Shown piece after piece: positions 18,445-27,738 of a stretch of DNA of 64,000 bases; position 1 is the first letter of the stretch; every line of letters begins with the position of its first letter. The notes below the pieces were generated by a model. That model saw nothing but the letters and a program-made list of their open reading frames with translations, searched no databases and was not told where the DNA came from. Source of the stretch: Thioploca ingrica (GTDB taxonomy: Bacteria > Pseudomonadota > Gammaproteobacteria > Beggiatoales > Beggiatoaceae); NCBI GenBank assembly GCA_000828835.1, contig AP014633.1, forward strand, positions 992,001 through 1,056,000. Direction: 5' to 3'. Made by a program: the position numbers and the translations under genes.

Positions 18445-19224
18445 ATGTCACGATTATCAGTTATTATCATCACTCATAATGAAGAACACCAGATTGGCGA
18501 ATGTTTAGCTTCAGTTAGCTGGTGCGATGAAATTATTGTGGTGGATTCTGGCAGTACGGATAATACCGTGACACAATGTCGTCAGTTTACCCATAATATT
18601 TTTATCCAGGATGATTGGCAAGGATTTGGCGTTCAAAAAAATAGAGCTTTAGCAAAAGCCACCGGCGAATGGGTTTTATCCATTGATGCCGATGAAAGAA
18701 TCAGTACTGCCTTACAACAAGAAATTAAACAAGCGATTACTCATCCAACGACCTCAGCTTTTCGTATTCCACGTCAATCTTATTATTGTGGGCGTTGGAT
18801 AAAGCATAGTGGTTGGTCATCAGATTATGTCATTCGCCTATTTCGGCGCCAATGCGCCCACTTTACCAACGATTTAATCCATGAAAAAGTTCAAGTTTTA
18901 TCAGGTAAAGTGAATACGTTAACTACGCCTTTATTACACTACTCTTTTACTTCAGTGGAAGAAGTGTTAGAAAAAATTAACCGATATTCTTCACTCAATG
19001 CCCAACTGCACTATGAACAAGGTAAACGCGCTACGCTTACCCAAGCGATTGGGCATGGCTTATGGGCTTTTGTCAGAACCTATCTGTTACAAGCTGGCTT
19101 TCTCGATGGAGCAGAAGGTTTTATGCTCGCTGTATCCAATGCGGAAGGCACTTATTATCGTTATCTTAAACTGATGTATTTACAAAAATATGTTAAAAAT
19201 CAGCGTTATAGTGACAACCTATAA
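18445..19224 (+). CDS. Family 2 glycosyltransferase, WaaE/KdtX-like
   Basis: The 259-residue enzyme starts RLSVIIITHNEEHQIGECLAS, the GT-A nucleotide-binding strand, followed by DEIIVVDSGSTDNT and the metal-binding IDADERIS. The later IHEKVQVLSGKV and ALFVRT-like tail features fit the lipopolysaccharide core beta-glucosyltransferase family (WaaE/KdtX). It probably adds a hexose to lipid A core heptose, or a related surface sugar. It overlaps the next glycosyltransferase gene by 35 bp in another frame, so the two are co-expressed. Family is clear, acceptor is inferred. Confidence 0.88.
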   Translation: MSRLSVIIITHNEEHQIGECLASVSWCDEIIVVDSGSTDNTVTQCRQFTHNIFIQDDWQGFGVQKNRALAKATGEWVLSIDADERISTALQQEIKQAITHPTTSAFRIPRQSYYCGRWIKHSGWSSDYVIRLFRRQCAHFTNDLIHEKVQVLSGKVNTLTTPLLHYSFTSVEEVLEKINRYSSLNAQLHYEQGKRATLTQAIGHGLWAFVRTYLLQAGFLDGAEGFMLAVSNAEGTYYRYLKLMYLQKYVKNQRYSDNL

Positions 19225-20032
19225 TCGGCCTGATGCGCTAGCCCTCGTATTGCAAGCCTTGGCAGCCCAAGAATGTCCTTGTTTTACCCAAGAGGAACAG
19301 CAACAACTGTTTGCTAAACGCCAACAAAAGTCACCTTTTGAAGTGATTATTGCTGACGATGGTTCAAGCTGTGCGACGACTCGACTCATTCGGGATATTC
19401 AACCTTATTTGCCTTATCCACTCCAACATGTTTGGCAAGAAAATCAAGGATTTCGTGCGGCCAAAATCAGAAACCGTGCCATTGCGGTTGCTCAAGGTGA
19501 CTATCTCATCTTTTTAGATGGTGATTGTATTCCGCTAACTGATTTTATAACTAAACAAAGTCAACTCGCAGAATCAGGTTGTTTTGTGGCTGGAAATCGT
19601 ATTTTGCTAAGCAAAAAATTGACAGAATATATTATTCGTCAACAATCGCCAGTGTGGAAATGGCATTCGCTCCAATGGCTGTTACCTTATTTACGCCGAG
19701 ACATCAATCGCTTATCGCCTTTAATTCGATTACCCGATAGTTTTTTAAGAAAATACTGTGCCCAAACCTGGCAAGGCGCTAAAACCTGTAATCTCGCGAT
19801 TTGGCGAGAAGATATTTTAGAAATCAAGGGTTTTAATGAAGAATTTCAAGGTTGGGGACATGAAGATGCGGATTTAGTGGTCCGTTTATTAAGTCATGGC
19901 GTGCGACGTAAAGAAGGACGTTTTGCGGTACCGGTATTCCACTTATGGCATCCGCAAATCGATCGTAGTCAAGAACTACAAAATCGCCAACGTCTATTTA
20001 AAACTATTCAAACTAAAACCTCTCAATTCTAA
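19190..20032 (+). CDS. Family 2 glycosyltransferase with C-terminal galactosyltransferase-type domain
   Basis: The 280-residue protein starts KISVIVTTYNRPDALALVLQ and has FEVIIADDGSS, the metal site IFLDGDCIP, and a C-terminal GWGHEDADLVVRLLSHGV motif as in the glycosyltransferase 7 C-terminal family. It acts on nucleotide sugars at the cytoplasmic membrane face, likely for lipopolysaccharide or capsule. The start ATG at 19190 lies inside the upstream gene, and no other early ATG is available, so translation is probably coupled. Substrate unknown. Confidence 0.87.
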   Translation: MLKISVIVTTYNRPDALALVLQALAAQECPCFTQEEQQQLFAKRQQKSPFEVIIADDGSSCATTRLIRDIQPYLPYPLQHVWQENQGFRAAKIRNRAIAVAQGDYLIFLDGDCIPLTDFITKQSQLAESGCFVAGNRILLSKKLTEYIIRQQSPVWKWHSLQWLLPYLRRDINRLSPLIRLPDSFLRKYCAQTWQGAKTCNLAIWREDILEIKGFNEEFQGWGHEDADLVVRLLSHGVRRKEGRFAVPVFHLWHPQIDRSQELQNRQRLFKTIQTKTSQF

Positions 20033-20063
20033 AATTAGTTTGGCGCCTAAAAACCAATTATTG

Positions 20064-20747
20064 TTAATTCTTATCCGGATTAACCGGTTTAATATCTTTA
20101 TGAGGGATAAATAAGCCACAACCCATTTTTTGCCCCTTTCCTAAGCCCTGTTGTTGTAGTGTTAAAGAATCCGGTGGTTTTAAATCCGCGATCATGAGGC
20201 TACGAGTAAATAATTCCCCCGCTGGTAATTTAAAATAGTGGGTTTTACCACACAACGCTTTACGGCAGGGTATTCCCAGCGATTCTAGTTGCATAACAAC
20301 CTGTTCTAAAAAGATTTCTTCATCTTGGTTGGGATCAGCAATAACATGCCGTGCAAATAAAACTGGCATCGGACTAAGCGGTTTTTCTACGGCTTTATTT
20401 ACTTTGAGAGCATAGCCCGCGATATCTAAACTCAGGTTAATTAAGGCATGTGCTGCCGTCACTCGATCTTGCGGCAACCGTAAAGTGAGCTTAGTACGAC
20501 GCGATAAGTACAACAGTTCATCTCGCTCGTTAGGACGATACCAACCATTACCGGATTCAGCACCATGAATCAAATGTAATCCCGCTTGTGGTTCGTGTTC
20601 AAACCATGGTAAGCGCTGTTGAATCGTTTGCGATAACGCATAGGCATGGTCAACTGGCAGGCATTGACAATGGATATCAAAAACCAAATCGACTATTCCT
20701 GGAGATGACTTGAATTCTGTTTGAGAGACTTCTTCTTGCCACAACAT
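20064..20747 (-). CDS. cas6: CRISPR repeat endoribonuclease Cas6, MYXAN type (Cmx6 family)
   Basis: The 227-residue protein has the family's order of blocks: VDLVFDIHCQCLPVDHAYAL, LIHGAESGNGWYRPN, LLYLSRRTKLTLRLP, TRSLMIADLKPPDSL and the glycine-rich loop GLGKGQKMGCGLFIP at 201-215. Cas6 enzymes cut CRISPR precursor RNA inside the repeat. No other cas gene or repeat array lies anywhere in the window, so it would have to serve a distant array or act on another RNA. A 59-residue ORF ends 4 bp upstream, suggesting a two-gene operon. Convergent with the glycosyltransferases. Identification is by remembered motif pattern, strong for the end of the protein. Confidence 0.87.
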   Translation of the reverse strand: MLWQEEVSQTEFKSSPGIVDLVFDIHCQCLPVDHAYALSQTIQQRLPWFEHEPQAGLHLIHGAESGNGWYRPNERDELLYLSRRTKLTLRLPQDRVTAAHALINLSLDIAGYALKVNKAVEKPLSPMPVLFARHVIADPNQDEEIFLEQVVMQLESLGIPCRKALCGKTHYFKLPAGELFTRSLMIADLKPPDSLTLQQQGLGKGQKMGCGLFIPHKDIKPVNPDKN

Positions 20748-20751
20748 AATC

Positions 20752-20931
20752 TTAGTAAAAAGCCGCTTCTAAACGATCTTCCCAATTTTCTGGGGTATCT
20801 GGAAAAGAAGGACGAACGTCTATCCGGAAAAACCGTTCCCCCAATTGAGATTGCTGTTTAATCATTTCAACTAATTCTTCAAAATTTTGCAATTCATGAT
20901 GTTGAATTAAAATTTCACTGAGATACAACAT
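20752..20931 (-). CDS. Small protein of 59 residues coupled to cas6
   Basis: An ATG at 20931 opens a frame with AGGA about 10 nt upstream, ending TAA 4 bp before the cas6 start. The product begins MLYLSEILIQHHELQNFEEL, has a helical first half, then GERFFRIDVRPSFPDTPENW and an acidic end. No family is recognised. Tight spacing and helical, charged composition favour a real gene; it could assist or regulate Cas6, but the sequence does not prove any function. Confidence 0.6.
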   Translation of the reverse strand: MLYLSEILIQHHELQNFEELVEMIKQQSQLGERFFRIDVRPSFPDTPENWEDRLEAAFY

Positions 20932-21276
20932 AGTTTAATTTTCCTAACATCAAATTCGTTATCCAATTTAATATAAAAACTAGCTAGTTAAAAAATTAAT
21001 TATAAAGTAAGTAAAAAAATAGATTTGAATGAGTCCAATTAGCTGAGTACAATGATCCTTTGTTATCAAAGTGCCCAGCATAATGCGCTAACCAAATGAT
21101 TAATCCGATATCAAGAGAATTACTTTTTTTGATTGGCAACCTCATTGATAAAAATCGCTAGATTCTTCCGAGTTGAGCGCCGGCTTTTTACCTATCATGG
21201 GTATGATGGCGAAAAAATCAATGTCATTGGGGAATATCAAAATAACTATACTATTATCAATAAATAAGGAGTTTTT
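20932..21276. other. Intergenic region
   Basis: Divergent region between the cas6 pair and the cysteine-cluster gene, holding both promoters presumably. No gene, repeat array or strong hairpin was recognised. A strong AAGGAG site at about 21268-21273 belongs to the gene at 21277. Confidence 0.5.
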
Positions 21277-22155
21277 ATGAGTGAGACGACCATAGAAAAT
21301 AAACCCTATAAAAGTCCCATCCAACCCACGAAATTATCTTTAAATGATACGTTACAATTTCGGTGTCATAAAGATATTGCTTGCTTTAACGAATGTTGTA
21401 AAAAAATTGATATTTTACTGACTCCTTATGATATTTTGCGCTTAAAAAACCGTTTAGGTCTCACTTCCGAGGTGTTTTTAGCACAATATACCGTTCCTTA
21501 TGAAATGGACGCCCAAAGTATGCCGGGGGTAAAAATTCGGACGGCTGATGATAATCTTATTTGTCCATTCCTTCGAGAGGCCGGTTGCAGTGTCTACGAA
21601 GATCGTCCTTCGGCTTGCCGATATTACCCGTTAGGCTTACTTTCCATGCGTCAACAAGATTCTACTACGGATGAAAATGCCTATTTTTTAGTTAAAGAAG
21701 ACCATTGTCTTGGACATAATGAACCCCGTACTCTGCCAATACAGGATTATCGTCAAGAGCAAGGCGTTGATATTTATGATGAAATCAATCATGAATGGCG
21801 ACAAATCATTCTGAAGAAACGTTCCGCTGGACCGACTATAGGTAAACCGACTTTAAGAAGTTATCAATTTTTCTTTTTAGGTAGCTATAATCTAGATGGA
21901 TTGCGAAGTTTTATACTAAGCCAAGGGTTTTTAGAAGTTTATGAGTTAGATGATAAAACCTTGAAACAACTTAACCAGGATGATGTCACCTTATTGAGAT
22001 TTGGCTTTAGACTACTTAGACAAGTTTTATTCGGAGAAATGACTATTCCGCTTAAAGAAAATGCGATGCAAACCCGGGTGCAGCGGCGACGCGAGACAAA
22101 TCAGGTTGATCCTGACAATCCCAATAGTGATTATCAAGGGCCATTAGTCGTTTAA
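21277..22155 (+). CDS. YkgJ-family cysteine cluster protein
   Basis: The 292-residue protein carries the metal-chelating pattern of the family: FRCHKDIACFNECCKK near 28-43, later ICPFLREAGCSVYEDRPSAC followed by RYYPLG. Together these supply about six cysteines for zinc or an Fe-S cluster. The family's function is poorly known. The C-terminal third (about 170-290) is not recognised. AAGGAG lies 4-5 nt before the ATG. It is upstream of a symporter gene by 38 bp and may share its transcript. Confidence 0.85.
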   Translation: MSETTIENKPYKSPIQPTKLSLNDTLQFRCHKDIACFNECCKKIDILLTPYDILRLKNRLGLTSEVFLAQYTVPYEMDAQSMPGVKIRTADDNLICPFLREAGCSVYEDRPSACRYYPLGLLSMRQQDSTTDENAYFLVKEDHCLGHNEPRTLPIQDYRQEQGVDIYDEINHEWRQIILKKRSAGPTIGKPTLRSYQFFFLGSYNLDGLRSFILSQGFLEVYELDDKTLKQLNQDDVTLLRFGFRLLRQVLFGEMTIPLKENAMQTRVQRRRETNQVDPDNPNSDYQGPLVV

Positions 22156-22193
22156 TTACTGCCTTCTTTTCTAAAATGAGTTAGTCATAAAAT

Positions 22194-23447
22194 ATGTTCA
22201 AAAAAAATTTAACTCAACAAATTCTTACAGCCATGCTGTTAGGTGGTGTAGTAGGAGGAATATTAAATTTCTGGGTAGAAATAGCCGCTATCCAATGGTT
22301 AGTCAACAATGTTTTCCAGGTGATTGGGCAGATTTTTGTTCGCCTACTGAATATGTTAGTTGTACCATTGGTATTCGTATCACTGGTGGGTGGAGTAGTT
22401 GCTTTAGGAGATGTCGGTAAATTAGGTCGGTTAGGTGGTAAAACGCTGTTATTTTTTTTAGCCACCACCATGGCGGCTATTGCTTTAGCCTTGATTATGG
22501 CCACTATTGTGGCACCGGGCCAAGGATATCATCTCGAAACGCATCCCACCTATTCTGCTAATACACCGCCGTCTATTGCTCAAACGATTATTGAACTGGT
22601 ACCTAATAATCCAATTCAAGCAATGGCACAAGGCCAAATGCTACCACTGATAATTTTTTCCTTACTGTTTGGAATTGCAGTACTTATGGCTCAAAATTCT
22701 GGACAACAACGTGTTAAACAGCTATTCGACGATCTCAATGAAATTAATCTGCAAATTGTTATTATCGTCATGAAATTCGCCCCGCTTGGGGTATTTTGTT
22801 TAATTAGCAAAACTTTTGCAGTAGAAGGGTTTGGAGCAATTAAACCGTTACTCGATTATTTTCTGGTGGTCGTCGTGACTTTGTTTATCCAGGCTTTTAT
22901 TATTTATCCGTTGTTAATCAAATGGCTTTCTGGATTAGATGTCGGTATATTTTTGAAGAAAATGCGTCGGGTTCAAATCTTTGCTTTTAGCACTGCCAGT
23001 AGTAATGCCACTATTCCAGTGAATATAGAAAATACCGAAAAACATTTAGGTGTAGATAATTCCATTGCTTCATTTATCATTCCTTTAGGTGCGACGATTA
23101 ACATGGATGGTACTGCTATTATGCAAGGTGTTGCTACCTTATTTATTGCTAATGTCTACAGTATCCATTTAACCAATGGAGATTATGCGATGGTTATTGT
23201 GACAGCCACTTTAGCCTCTATTGGAACAGCGGGTGTACCGGGAGTCGGATTAATCATGCTAGCTATGGTACTTAACCAAGTTGGCTTACCCGTAGAAGGA
23301 ATTGCTTTGATTATGGGGGTTGACCGACTGTTAGATATGATGCGTACTGCGGTTAATATTACCGGCGATGCGGTGGCAGCGGTAATTATGGCTAAGAGTG
23401 AAGGTGCATTAGATCATCAAATTTACCTAGCTAATAATAATGAATGA
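22194..23447 (+). CDS. Dicarboxylate/amino acid:cation symporter (DAACS family)
   Basis: The 417-residue membrane protein has about eight transmembrane segments plus the re-entrant hairpins of the GltPh fold. Key signatures are the serine-rich hairpin FSTASSNATIPVNIENTE, the cation-site segment PLGATINMDGTAIMQGVATL, the second hairpin SIGTAGVPGVGLIMLAMV and RLLDMMRTAVNITGDAVAAV, whose Asp and Asn residues contact substrate and sodium. It should import acidic amino acids or C4-dicarboxylates with sodium or protons. No ribosome site stronger than AT-rich leader is visible. Length is normal for the family. Confidence 0.93.
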   Translation: MFKKNLTQQILTAMLLGGVVGGILNFWVEIAAIQWLVNNVFQVIGQIFVRLLNMLVVPLVFVSLVGGVVALGDVGKLGRLGGKTLLFFLATTMAAIALALIMATIVAPGQGYHLETHPTYSANTPPSIAQTIIELVPNNPIQAMAQGQMLPLIIFSLLFGIAVLMAQNSGQQRVKQLFDDLNEINLQIVIIVMKFAPLGVFCLISKTFAVEGFGAIKPLLDYFLVVVVTLFIQAFIIYPLLIKWLSGLDVGIFLKKMRRVQIFAFSTASSNATIPVNIENTEKHLGVDNSIASFIIPLGATINMDGTAIMQGVATLFIANVYSIHLTNGDYAMVIVTATLASIGTAGVPGVGLIMLAMVLNQVGLPVEGIALIMGVDRLLDMMRTAVNITGDAVAAVIMAKSEGALDHQIYLANNNE

Positions 23448-23532
23448 TAACGGCTCCAAACCATAGTCCAGACTACCTTACTTTTGTATAACAAATCCGT
23501 TATTATAATCGCTGGTTGCTTTAACATCACAT

Positions 23533-23537
23533 GGAGG
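23533..23537 (+). promoter_or_regulatory. Ribosome binding site fixing the aquaporin start
   Basis: GGAGG, 8 nt before the ATG at 23546. An earlier in-frame ATG at 23531 overlaps this site and is not used. Confidence 0.8.
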
Positions 23538-23545
23538 AAAAAAAT

Positions 23546-24241
23546 ATGCCATTAGCTAATCGTGCGGTTGCTGAATTTATCGGTACTTTTTGGCTAGTAT
23601 TGGGTGGCTGTGGAAGTGCTGTACTGGCAGCGGCATTTCCCAATGTGGGTATCGGATTATTAGGGGTATCATTTGCTTTTGGTTTGACGGTACTTACTAT
23701 GGCTTATGCAATTGGTCACATTTCTGGATGCCATCTGAATCCAGCCGTCTCGGTTGGATTGGTGGTCGGTGGTCGATTTAATGCTTCAGATTTAATTCCC
23801 TATATTGTTGCTCAAGTTTTAGGTGCCATTGTAGCCGCTGCAGCACTATATTTTATCGCTAGCGGCAAAGCCGGTTTTGATTTGAGTAGTGGTTTTGCTG
23901 CCAATGGGTATGCTGAACATTCTCCTGGTGGTTATTCTTTAGTCGCCGGTTTAGTGACCGAAGTCATCATGACATTTATGTTTTTGATAATCATTTTAGG
24001 AGCGACTGATCAACGAGCACCTTCCGGTTTTGCTCCTATTGCGATTGGTCTGGGGTTAACCTTAATTCACCTGATTAGCATTCCCATAACCAACACTTCA
24101 GTGAATCCCGCCCGAAGCACTGGTCCAGCTTTGATCATGGGAGGATGGGCATTAACACAACTTTGGCTATTTTGGGTTGCTCCTCTCATGGGTGCGGTTT
24201 TAGGTGGCTTAGTTTATCGTTGGTTAGGCACCACCAAATAA
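23546..24241 (+). CDS. aqpZ: Aquaporin Z, water channel
   Basis: The 231-residue protein, the same length as E. coli AqpZ, begins [20 protein letters not shown]. It has six membrane segments and both half-helix motifs: HLNPAVSVG and [10 protein letters not shown]. The selectivity-filter neighbourhood and overall layout fit a water-selective channel rather than a glycerol facilitator, which would be longer. It sits 98 bp after the symporter and is followed by a palindromic element. An internal alternative frame at 23590 is a shadow. Confidence 0.95.
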   Translation: MPLANRAVAEFIGTFWLVLGGCGSAVLAAAFPNVGIGLLGVSFAFGLTVLTMAYAIGHISGCHLNPAVSVGLVVGGRFNASDLIPYIVAQVLGAIVAAAALYFIASGKAGFDLSSGFAANGYAEHSPGGYSLVAGLVTEVIMTFMFLIIILGATDQRAPSGFAPIAIGLGLTLIHLISIPITNTSVNPARSTGPALIMGGWALTQLWLFWVAPLMGAVLGGLVYRWLGTTK

Positions 24242-24286
24242 ATAGCCAACGCGCCTTTTCTTCTTGTTATTACTTTTTATAAATTA

Positions 24287-24434
24287 CTCACGTTACGCAC
24301 GATTTTTCTCCGGTTCCCCTCTTTGACAACGGGGGGTTAGGAAGGATTTACCGGAGCCAATCTCCCAAAATCCCACCTCCCCCTTTACCAAAGAGAGGTA
24401 GCGGTAGATCAGCCGTGCGTAACCTGAGTCAATT
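24287..24434. repeat. Palindromic element with cgttacgcacg ends
   Basis: The left end ctcacgttacgcacgattt and right end gccgtgcgtaacctgag are inverted, enclosing paired C-rich and G-rich tracts (ccggttcccctcttt... aaagagaggtagcgg). At about 148 bp with no frame, it looks like a miniature inverted-repeat element. It separates the convergent aqpZ and phasin genes and might act as a two-way terminator. Confidence 0.7.
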
Positions 24435-24459
24435 AAATAAAGTAATGAAACTCAACTGA

Positions 24460-24825
24460 TTATTTCTTTACCGCAGTCGATTTAGAAAACAGCGTCGTGG
24501 TATTTTCTAGACCTTTTTCTGCCCATGCTGATAATTGTGCTTTGGCATCAGCAAAGATCTCCATGGTTTGACGGGCATTTTCCATTAACTTTTCATTCAC
24601 TTCAGTGATCACCTGAGTTTGTGTTGCCACGATATCAGGCATTCCTTTCGCGTCGTGGAGTGCTTGTAGTTGTTTAGCACCGCCTTCCATATAAAGATTC
24701 ACCATCTCCATTTGACGTTGAGTTAAGCGCGTCATGGTAGAAGTATTAATTTCACCTAATTCTTTAATTGCTTCTATGGCGTTTTTATTTAATTCAGTCC
24801 ATTGTTTGATGAGTTCATTTGACAT
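24460..24825 (-). CDS. phaP: Phasin family protein (PHA granule coat)
   Basis: The 121-residue helical protein has the phasin pattern: ELIKQWTELNKNAIEAIKEL, RLTQRQMEMVNLYMEGGAKQ, then ENARQTMEIFADAKAQLSAW. Phasins coat polyhydroxyalkanoate granules and control their size. It is last in a same-strand cluster after acetoacetyl-CoA reductase (56 bp), PhaR and thiolase, which supports the role. PhaR usually represses phasin genes. Confidence 0.88.
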   Translation of the reverse strand: MSNELIKQWTELNKNAIEAIKELGEINTSTMTRLTQRQMEMVNLYMEGGAKQLQALHDAKGMPDIVATQTQVITEVNEKLMENARQTMEIFADAKAQLSAWAEKGLENTTTLFSKSTAVKK

Positions 24826-24880
24826 ACTTTATACTCCAGTGTCAGACTTGATAAATTAAGAACAAAATGGGAAAACGCTT

Positions 24881-25621
24881 TTATCCCATATGCATTCCCC
24901 CATTGATGGCAATATTGGCTCCGGTAATAAAACCAGATTCATCTGCGGCTAAAAAAGTAACTACTCTGGCTATTTCTTCCGGGGTACCTAAACGTCCGAC
25001 TGGAATTTGGGCAATCATGTCTTTAATTATTTTTTCACCCATAGCCGCAACCATATTGGTAGCAATATAACCTGGAGAAACGGTATTCACTGTAATCCCT
25101 TTGCGTGCTGATTCTTGGGCTAACGCCATCGTAAAACCGTGCATACCGGCTTTAGCAGCAGAATAGTTCGTTTGTCCAATTTGGCCCTTTTGACCATTAA
25201 CAGAAGAAATATTAATAATTCGTCCAAAGTTACGGTCTCTCATGCCATTGATAACCTGCCGAGTGACATTAAAAACACTATCTAAATCAGTACGAATAAC
25301 GATATCCCACTGTTCTTTAGACATTTTATGTAAAAAACCATCTTTGGTCATACCCGCACAATTCACTAAAATTTCAATCGGGCCTAATTTTTCCTCAACG
25401 GCTTTAACCATCTTGGCGGTGGCTTCAAAATCAGCCACATTTCCTTCGGGAATCGCAAAATTGTACCCGGCGGCTTGCATATTTTGCTGCCACGTTTCAC
25501 CATCATCGACGCCGGCTAACCAGGAAGCGGCTACTCGACATCCCATATTAGCGAGTGCTTTGCAGATTTCTGTTCCAATTCCACCGGTACCGCCCGTTAC
25601 CAATGCTACTCGATTGGCCAT
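24881..25621 (-). CDS. phaB: Acetoacetyl-CoA reductase
   Basis: This 246-residue short-chain dehydrogenase reduces acetoacetyl-CoA to (R)-3-hydroxybutyryl-CoA with NADPH for PHB synthesis. The nucleotide site is VTGGTGGIG (8-16), and the catalytic residues are Ser140, Tyr153 and Lys157 (INISSVNGQKGQIGQTNYSA). The ending GANIAINGGMHMG is diagnostic of PhaB within its family, apart from FabG. It sits between phaR and phasin genes. The start has GGAGG-like purine site (CTGGAGGATAATA) just before the ATG. Confidence 0.93.
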   Translation of the reverse strand: MANRVALVTGGTGGIGTEICKALANMGCRVAASWLAGVDDGETWQQNMQAAGYNFAIPEGNVADFEATAKMVKAVEEKLGPIEILVNCAGMTKDGFLHKMSKEQWDIVIRTDLDSVFNVTRQVINGMRDRNFGRIINISSVNGQKGQIGQTNYSAAKAGMHGFTMALAQESARKGITVNTVSPGYIATNMVAAMGEKIIKDMIAQIPVGRLGTPEEIARVVTFLAADESGFITGANIAINGGMHMG

Positions 25622-25759
25622 TATTATCCTCCAGTTAATTTTTTCCTAATGAAAATCCCATTTCAATACAACTCATCTAAGAAGTCGTATTTTTTATCAA
25701 AATCAGCTATAAAATAAACCGTTTAATGACTAACTTCAAGAATGAACCATCATCTTATG

Positions 25760-26266
25760 CTATTTTTTGTCTTCCTGGTTATCACTTTTTTTCGAATGAG
25801 TTGGATTAATCAGTAAAGTGGGATTAAAAAATTTTTCTTGTAAATCTTTCCACAGTTTAATATTTTGTTCCGCTATCTCCGTCATAAAAGAGAGCGGGTT
25901 ATACATTTTTTCATGAAAATCCTCTTGTTGTTTAGCAAATAAAATAAGACTTCTCTCAAAATAGCTTGCTACAATACTTTGTAAGGTATCTCCATAAAAA
26001 CAAATGAGTTGGCTAAGTACCTCGCTACTAAAAATCGGTTCACCGGCTTGTTCTTGTTCCAGAATAATTTGGAGTAAAATATTACGAGTAATATCTTCTC
26101 CGGTTTTAGCATCCTGAATATGAAATATCACATGTTGTTTAACCAATTGTCTAACATCTTCTAAAGTGATGTAACTACTAATAGCGGTGTCATACAGGCG
26201 ACGATTGGGATATTTCTTAATAATTCTCGGTTCATTTTTGTTCATGATGTCAACAAATGAATTCAA
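25760..26266 (-). CDS. phaR: Polyhydroxyalkanoate synthesis repressor PhaR
   Basis: The 168-residue protein has the PHB/PHA-accumulation DNA-binding domain at its start, RIIKKYPNRRLYDTAISSYI then TLEDVRQLVKQH, and the second domain GEPIFSSEVLSQLICFYG. PhaR binds DNA and granules and represses phasin synthesis until polymer is present. The best start is TTG at 26266, since GGAGG lies 9 nt before it; the ATG at 26245 has no such site. It lies between phaA and phaB on the same strand. Confidence 0.9.
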   Translation of the reverse strand: MNSFVDIMNKNEPRIIKKYPNRRLYDTAISSYITLEDVRQLVKQHVIFHIQDAKTGEDITRNILLQIILEQEQAGEPIFSSEVLSQLICFYGDTLQSIVASYFERSLILFAKQQEDFHEKMYNPLSFMTEIAEQNIKLWKDLQEKFFNPTLLINPTHSKKSDNQEDKK

Positions 26267-26275
26267 TTGGGTATA

Positions 26276-26280
26276 CCTCC
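26276..26280 (-). promoter_or_regulatory. Ribosome binding site supporting a TTG start for phaR
   Basis: GGAGG on the minus strand with a 9-nt gap to the TTG at 26266. The first in-frame ATG is 21 nt farther and lacks a site. Confidence 0.7.
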
Positions 26281-26331
26281 GGCTGATGAAAAGCAGTCAG
26301 AGGTATAAACTAACAGTTAACTGATAACTGA

Positions 26332-27513
26332 CTATTCTCTGGCTACCGCTAAAGCAACTCCTTGCCCGCCACCAATGCACAAAGTAGCTAACCCTTTATG
26401 GACATTTCGACGCACCATTTCATGTAATAGTGTCACTAATATTCGTGCACCAGAAGCACCAATGGGGTGACCTAGCGCAATTGCACCACCATTAACATTG
26501 ACTTTGGCTAAATCCCAACCCAATTCTCGATTAACTGCCATGGCTTGTGCAGCAAAAGCTTCATTGGCTTCAATTAAATCCAACTCATCTATTTGCCAGC
26601 CGGCTTTTTGGAGACATTTGCGGGTGGCGGGAATTGGTCCCGTGCCCATAATTTTGGGATCCACTCCCGCATTAGCATAAGCAACAATACGAGCCATGGG
26701 GGTTAATCCTAATGCTTGCGCTTTACTTTCGCTCATAATCATAACAGCGGCAGCGCCATCATTAATACCGGAAGCATTACCTGCGGTTACGGTACCGGCC
26801 GGATTAAAAGCGGGGCGCAATTTAGCAAGCGATTCAACTGTCGTACCCGGACGAGGAAATTCATCCACTTGAAATAACAATGGCTCTCCTTTGCGTTGCG
26901 GAATTTCAATCAGAACAATCTGCTTATCGAAATAACCGGCTTGTTGAGCCGCTATCGCTTTTTGTTGCGATAAGGTGGCAAATTCATCTTGTTCTTTTCG
27001 AGTAAATCCGTATTTTTCAACAATATTTTCTGCAGTACAACCCATGTGATAATTATTGAAAATATCCCACAAACCATCAATAACCATGCTATCAGGCATC
27101 ACCCATTCCCCCATGCGCATTCCTTGGCGAGATTTAGGTAAAATGTGGGGCGCCAAACTCATATTCTCTTGTCCACCCGCAATGATAATTTCCGCATCTT
27201 GACAACGAATTGCTTGGGTAGCGAGATGAACCGCTTTTAAACCACTACCACAAACTTTGTTAATCGTCATGGCCGGTACTTCTATTGGTAAACCAGCGGC
27301 TATTGCAGATTGACGGGCTGGATTTTGGCCTACACCAGCGGCTAATACTTGACCCAAGATGACTTCATCGATCTGCTCGGGTTGTAACCCGGTTTGTTGT
27401 AACAAATAAGCAATCACTTTAGCACCTAAAGTACTGGCTGGAAAGTTAGCCAACATGCCATTAAAATTACCTACTGCGGTGCGAGCAGCGGCTACAATAA
27501 CCACTTTTTCCAT
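26332..27513 (-). CDS. phaA: Acetyl-CoA acetyltransferase (beta-ketothiolase)
   Basis: This 393-residue thiolase condenses two acetyl-CoA to acetoacetyl-CoA, the first PHB step. The active cysteine is Cys88 in [15 protein letters not shown]; the second region has [18 protein letters not shown] with the catalytic His, and the end has [13 protein letters not shown] with the second Cys. All three are present. It leads the minus-strand cluster phaA-phaR-phaB-phaP. The polymer synthase genes (phaC, phaE) are not in the window, so the cluster is a partial PHA locus. The upstream 225 bp holds the promoter, not identified. Confidence 0.94.
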   Translation of the reverse strand: MEKVVIVAAARTAVGNFNGMLANFPASTLGAKVIAYLLQQTGLQPEQIDEVILGQVLAAGVGQNPARQSAIAAGLPIEVPAMTINKVCGSGLKAVHLATQAIRCQDAEIIIAGGQENMSLAPHILPKSRQGMRMGEWVMPDSMVIDGLWDIFNNYHMGCTAENIVEKYGFTRKEQDEFATLSQQKAIAAQQAGYFDKQIVLIEIPQRKGEPLLFQVDEFPRPGTTVESLAKLRPAFNPAGTVTAGNASGINDGAAAVMIMSESKAQALGLTPMARIVAYANAGVDPKIMGTGPIPATRKCLQKAGWQIDELDLIEANEAFAAQAMAVNRELGWDLAKVNVNGGAIALGHPIGASGARILVTLLHEMVRRNVHKGLATLCIGGGQGVALAVARE

Positions 27514-27738
27514 ATGTACCTCTAGTCGTTAGATGTTTTCTATTAATTGATCACGCCAAATACGGTTGAACCATGAAACGCTTGTTGTTCATTGCATCGC
27601 ACAAAAAACGCTGCTGCAATAGTACAACACCTGACTAAGCTATAAAAGGGGTATAAATATTAATTTTAATTGTTACTAATCAATAAAATTTATAAGTAGC
27701 TATTGATTAAACGAGTGGTTTTCACGGTTGCTCGTTGC

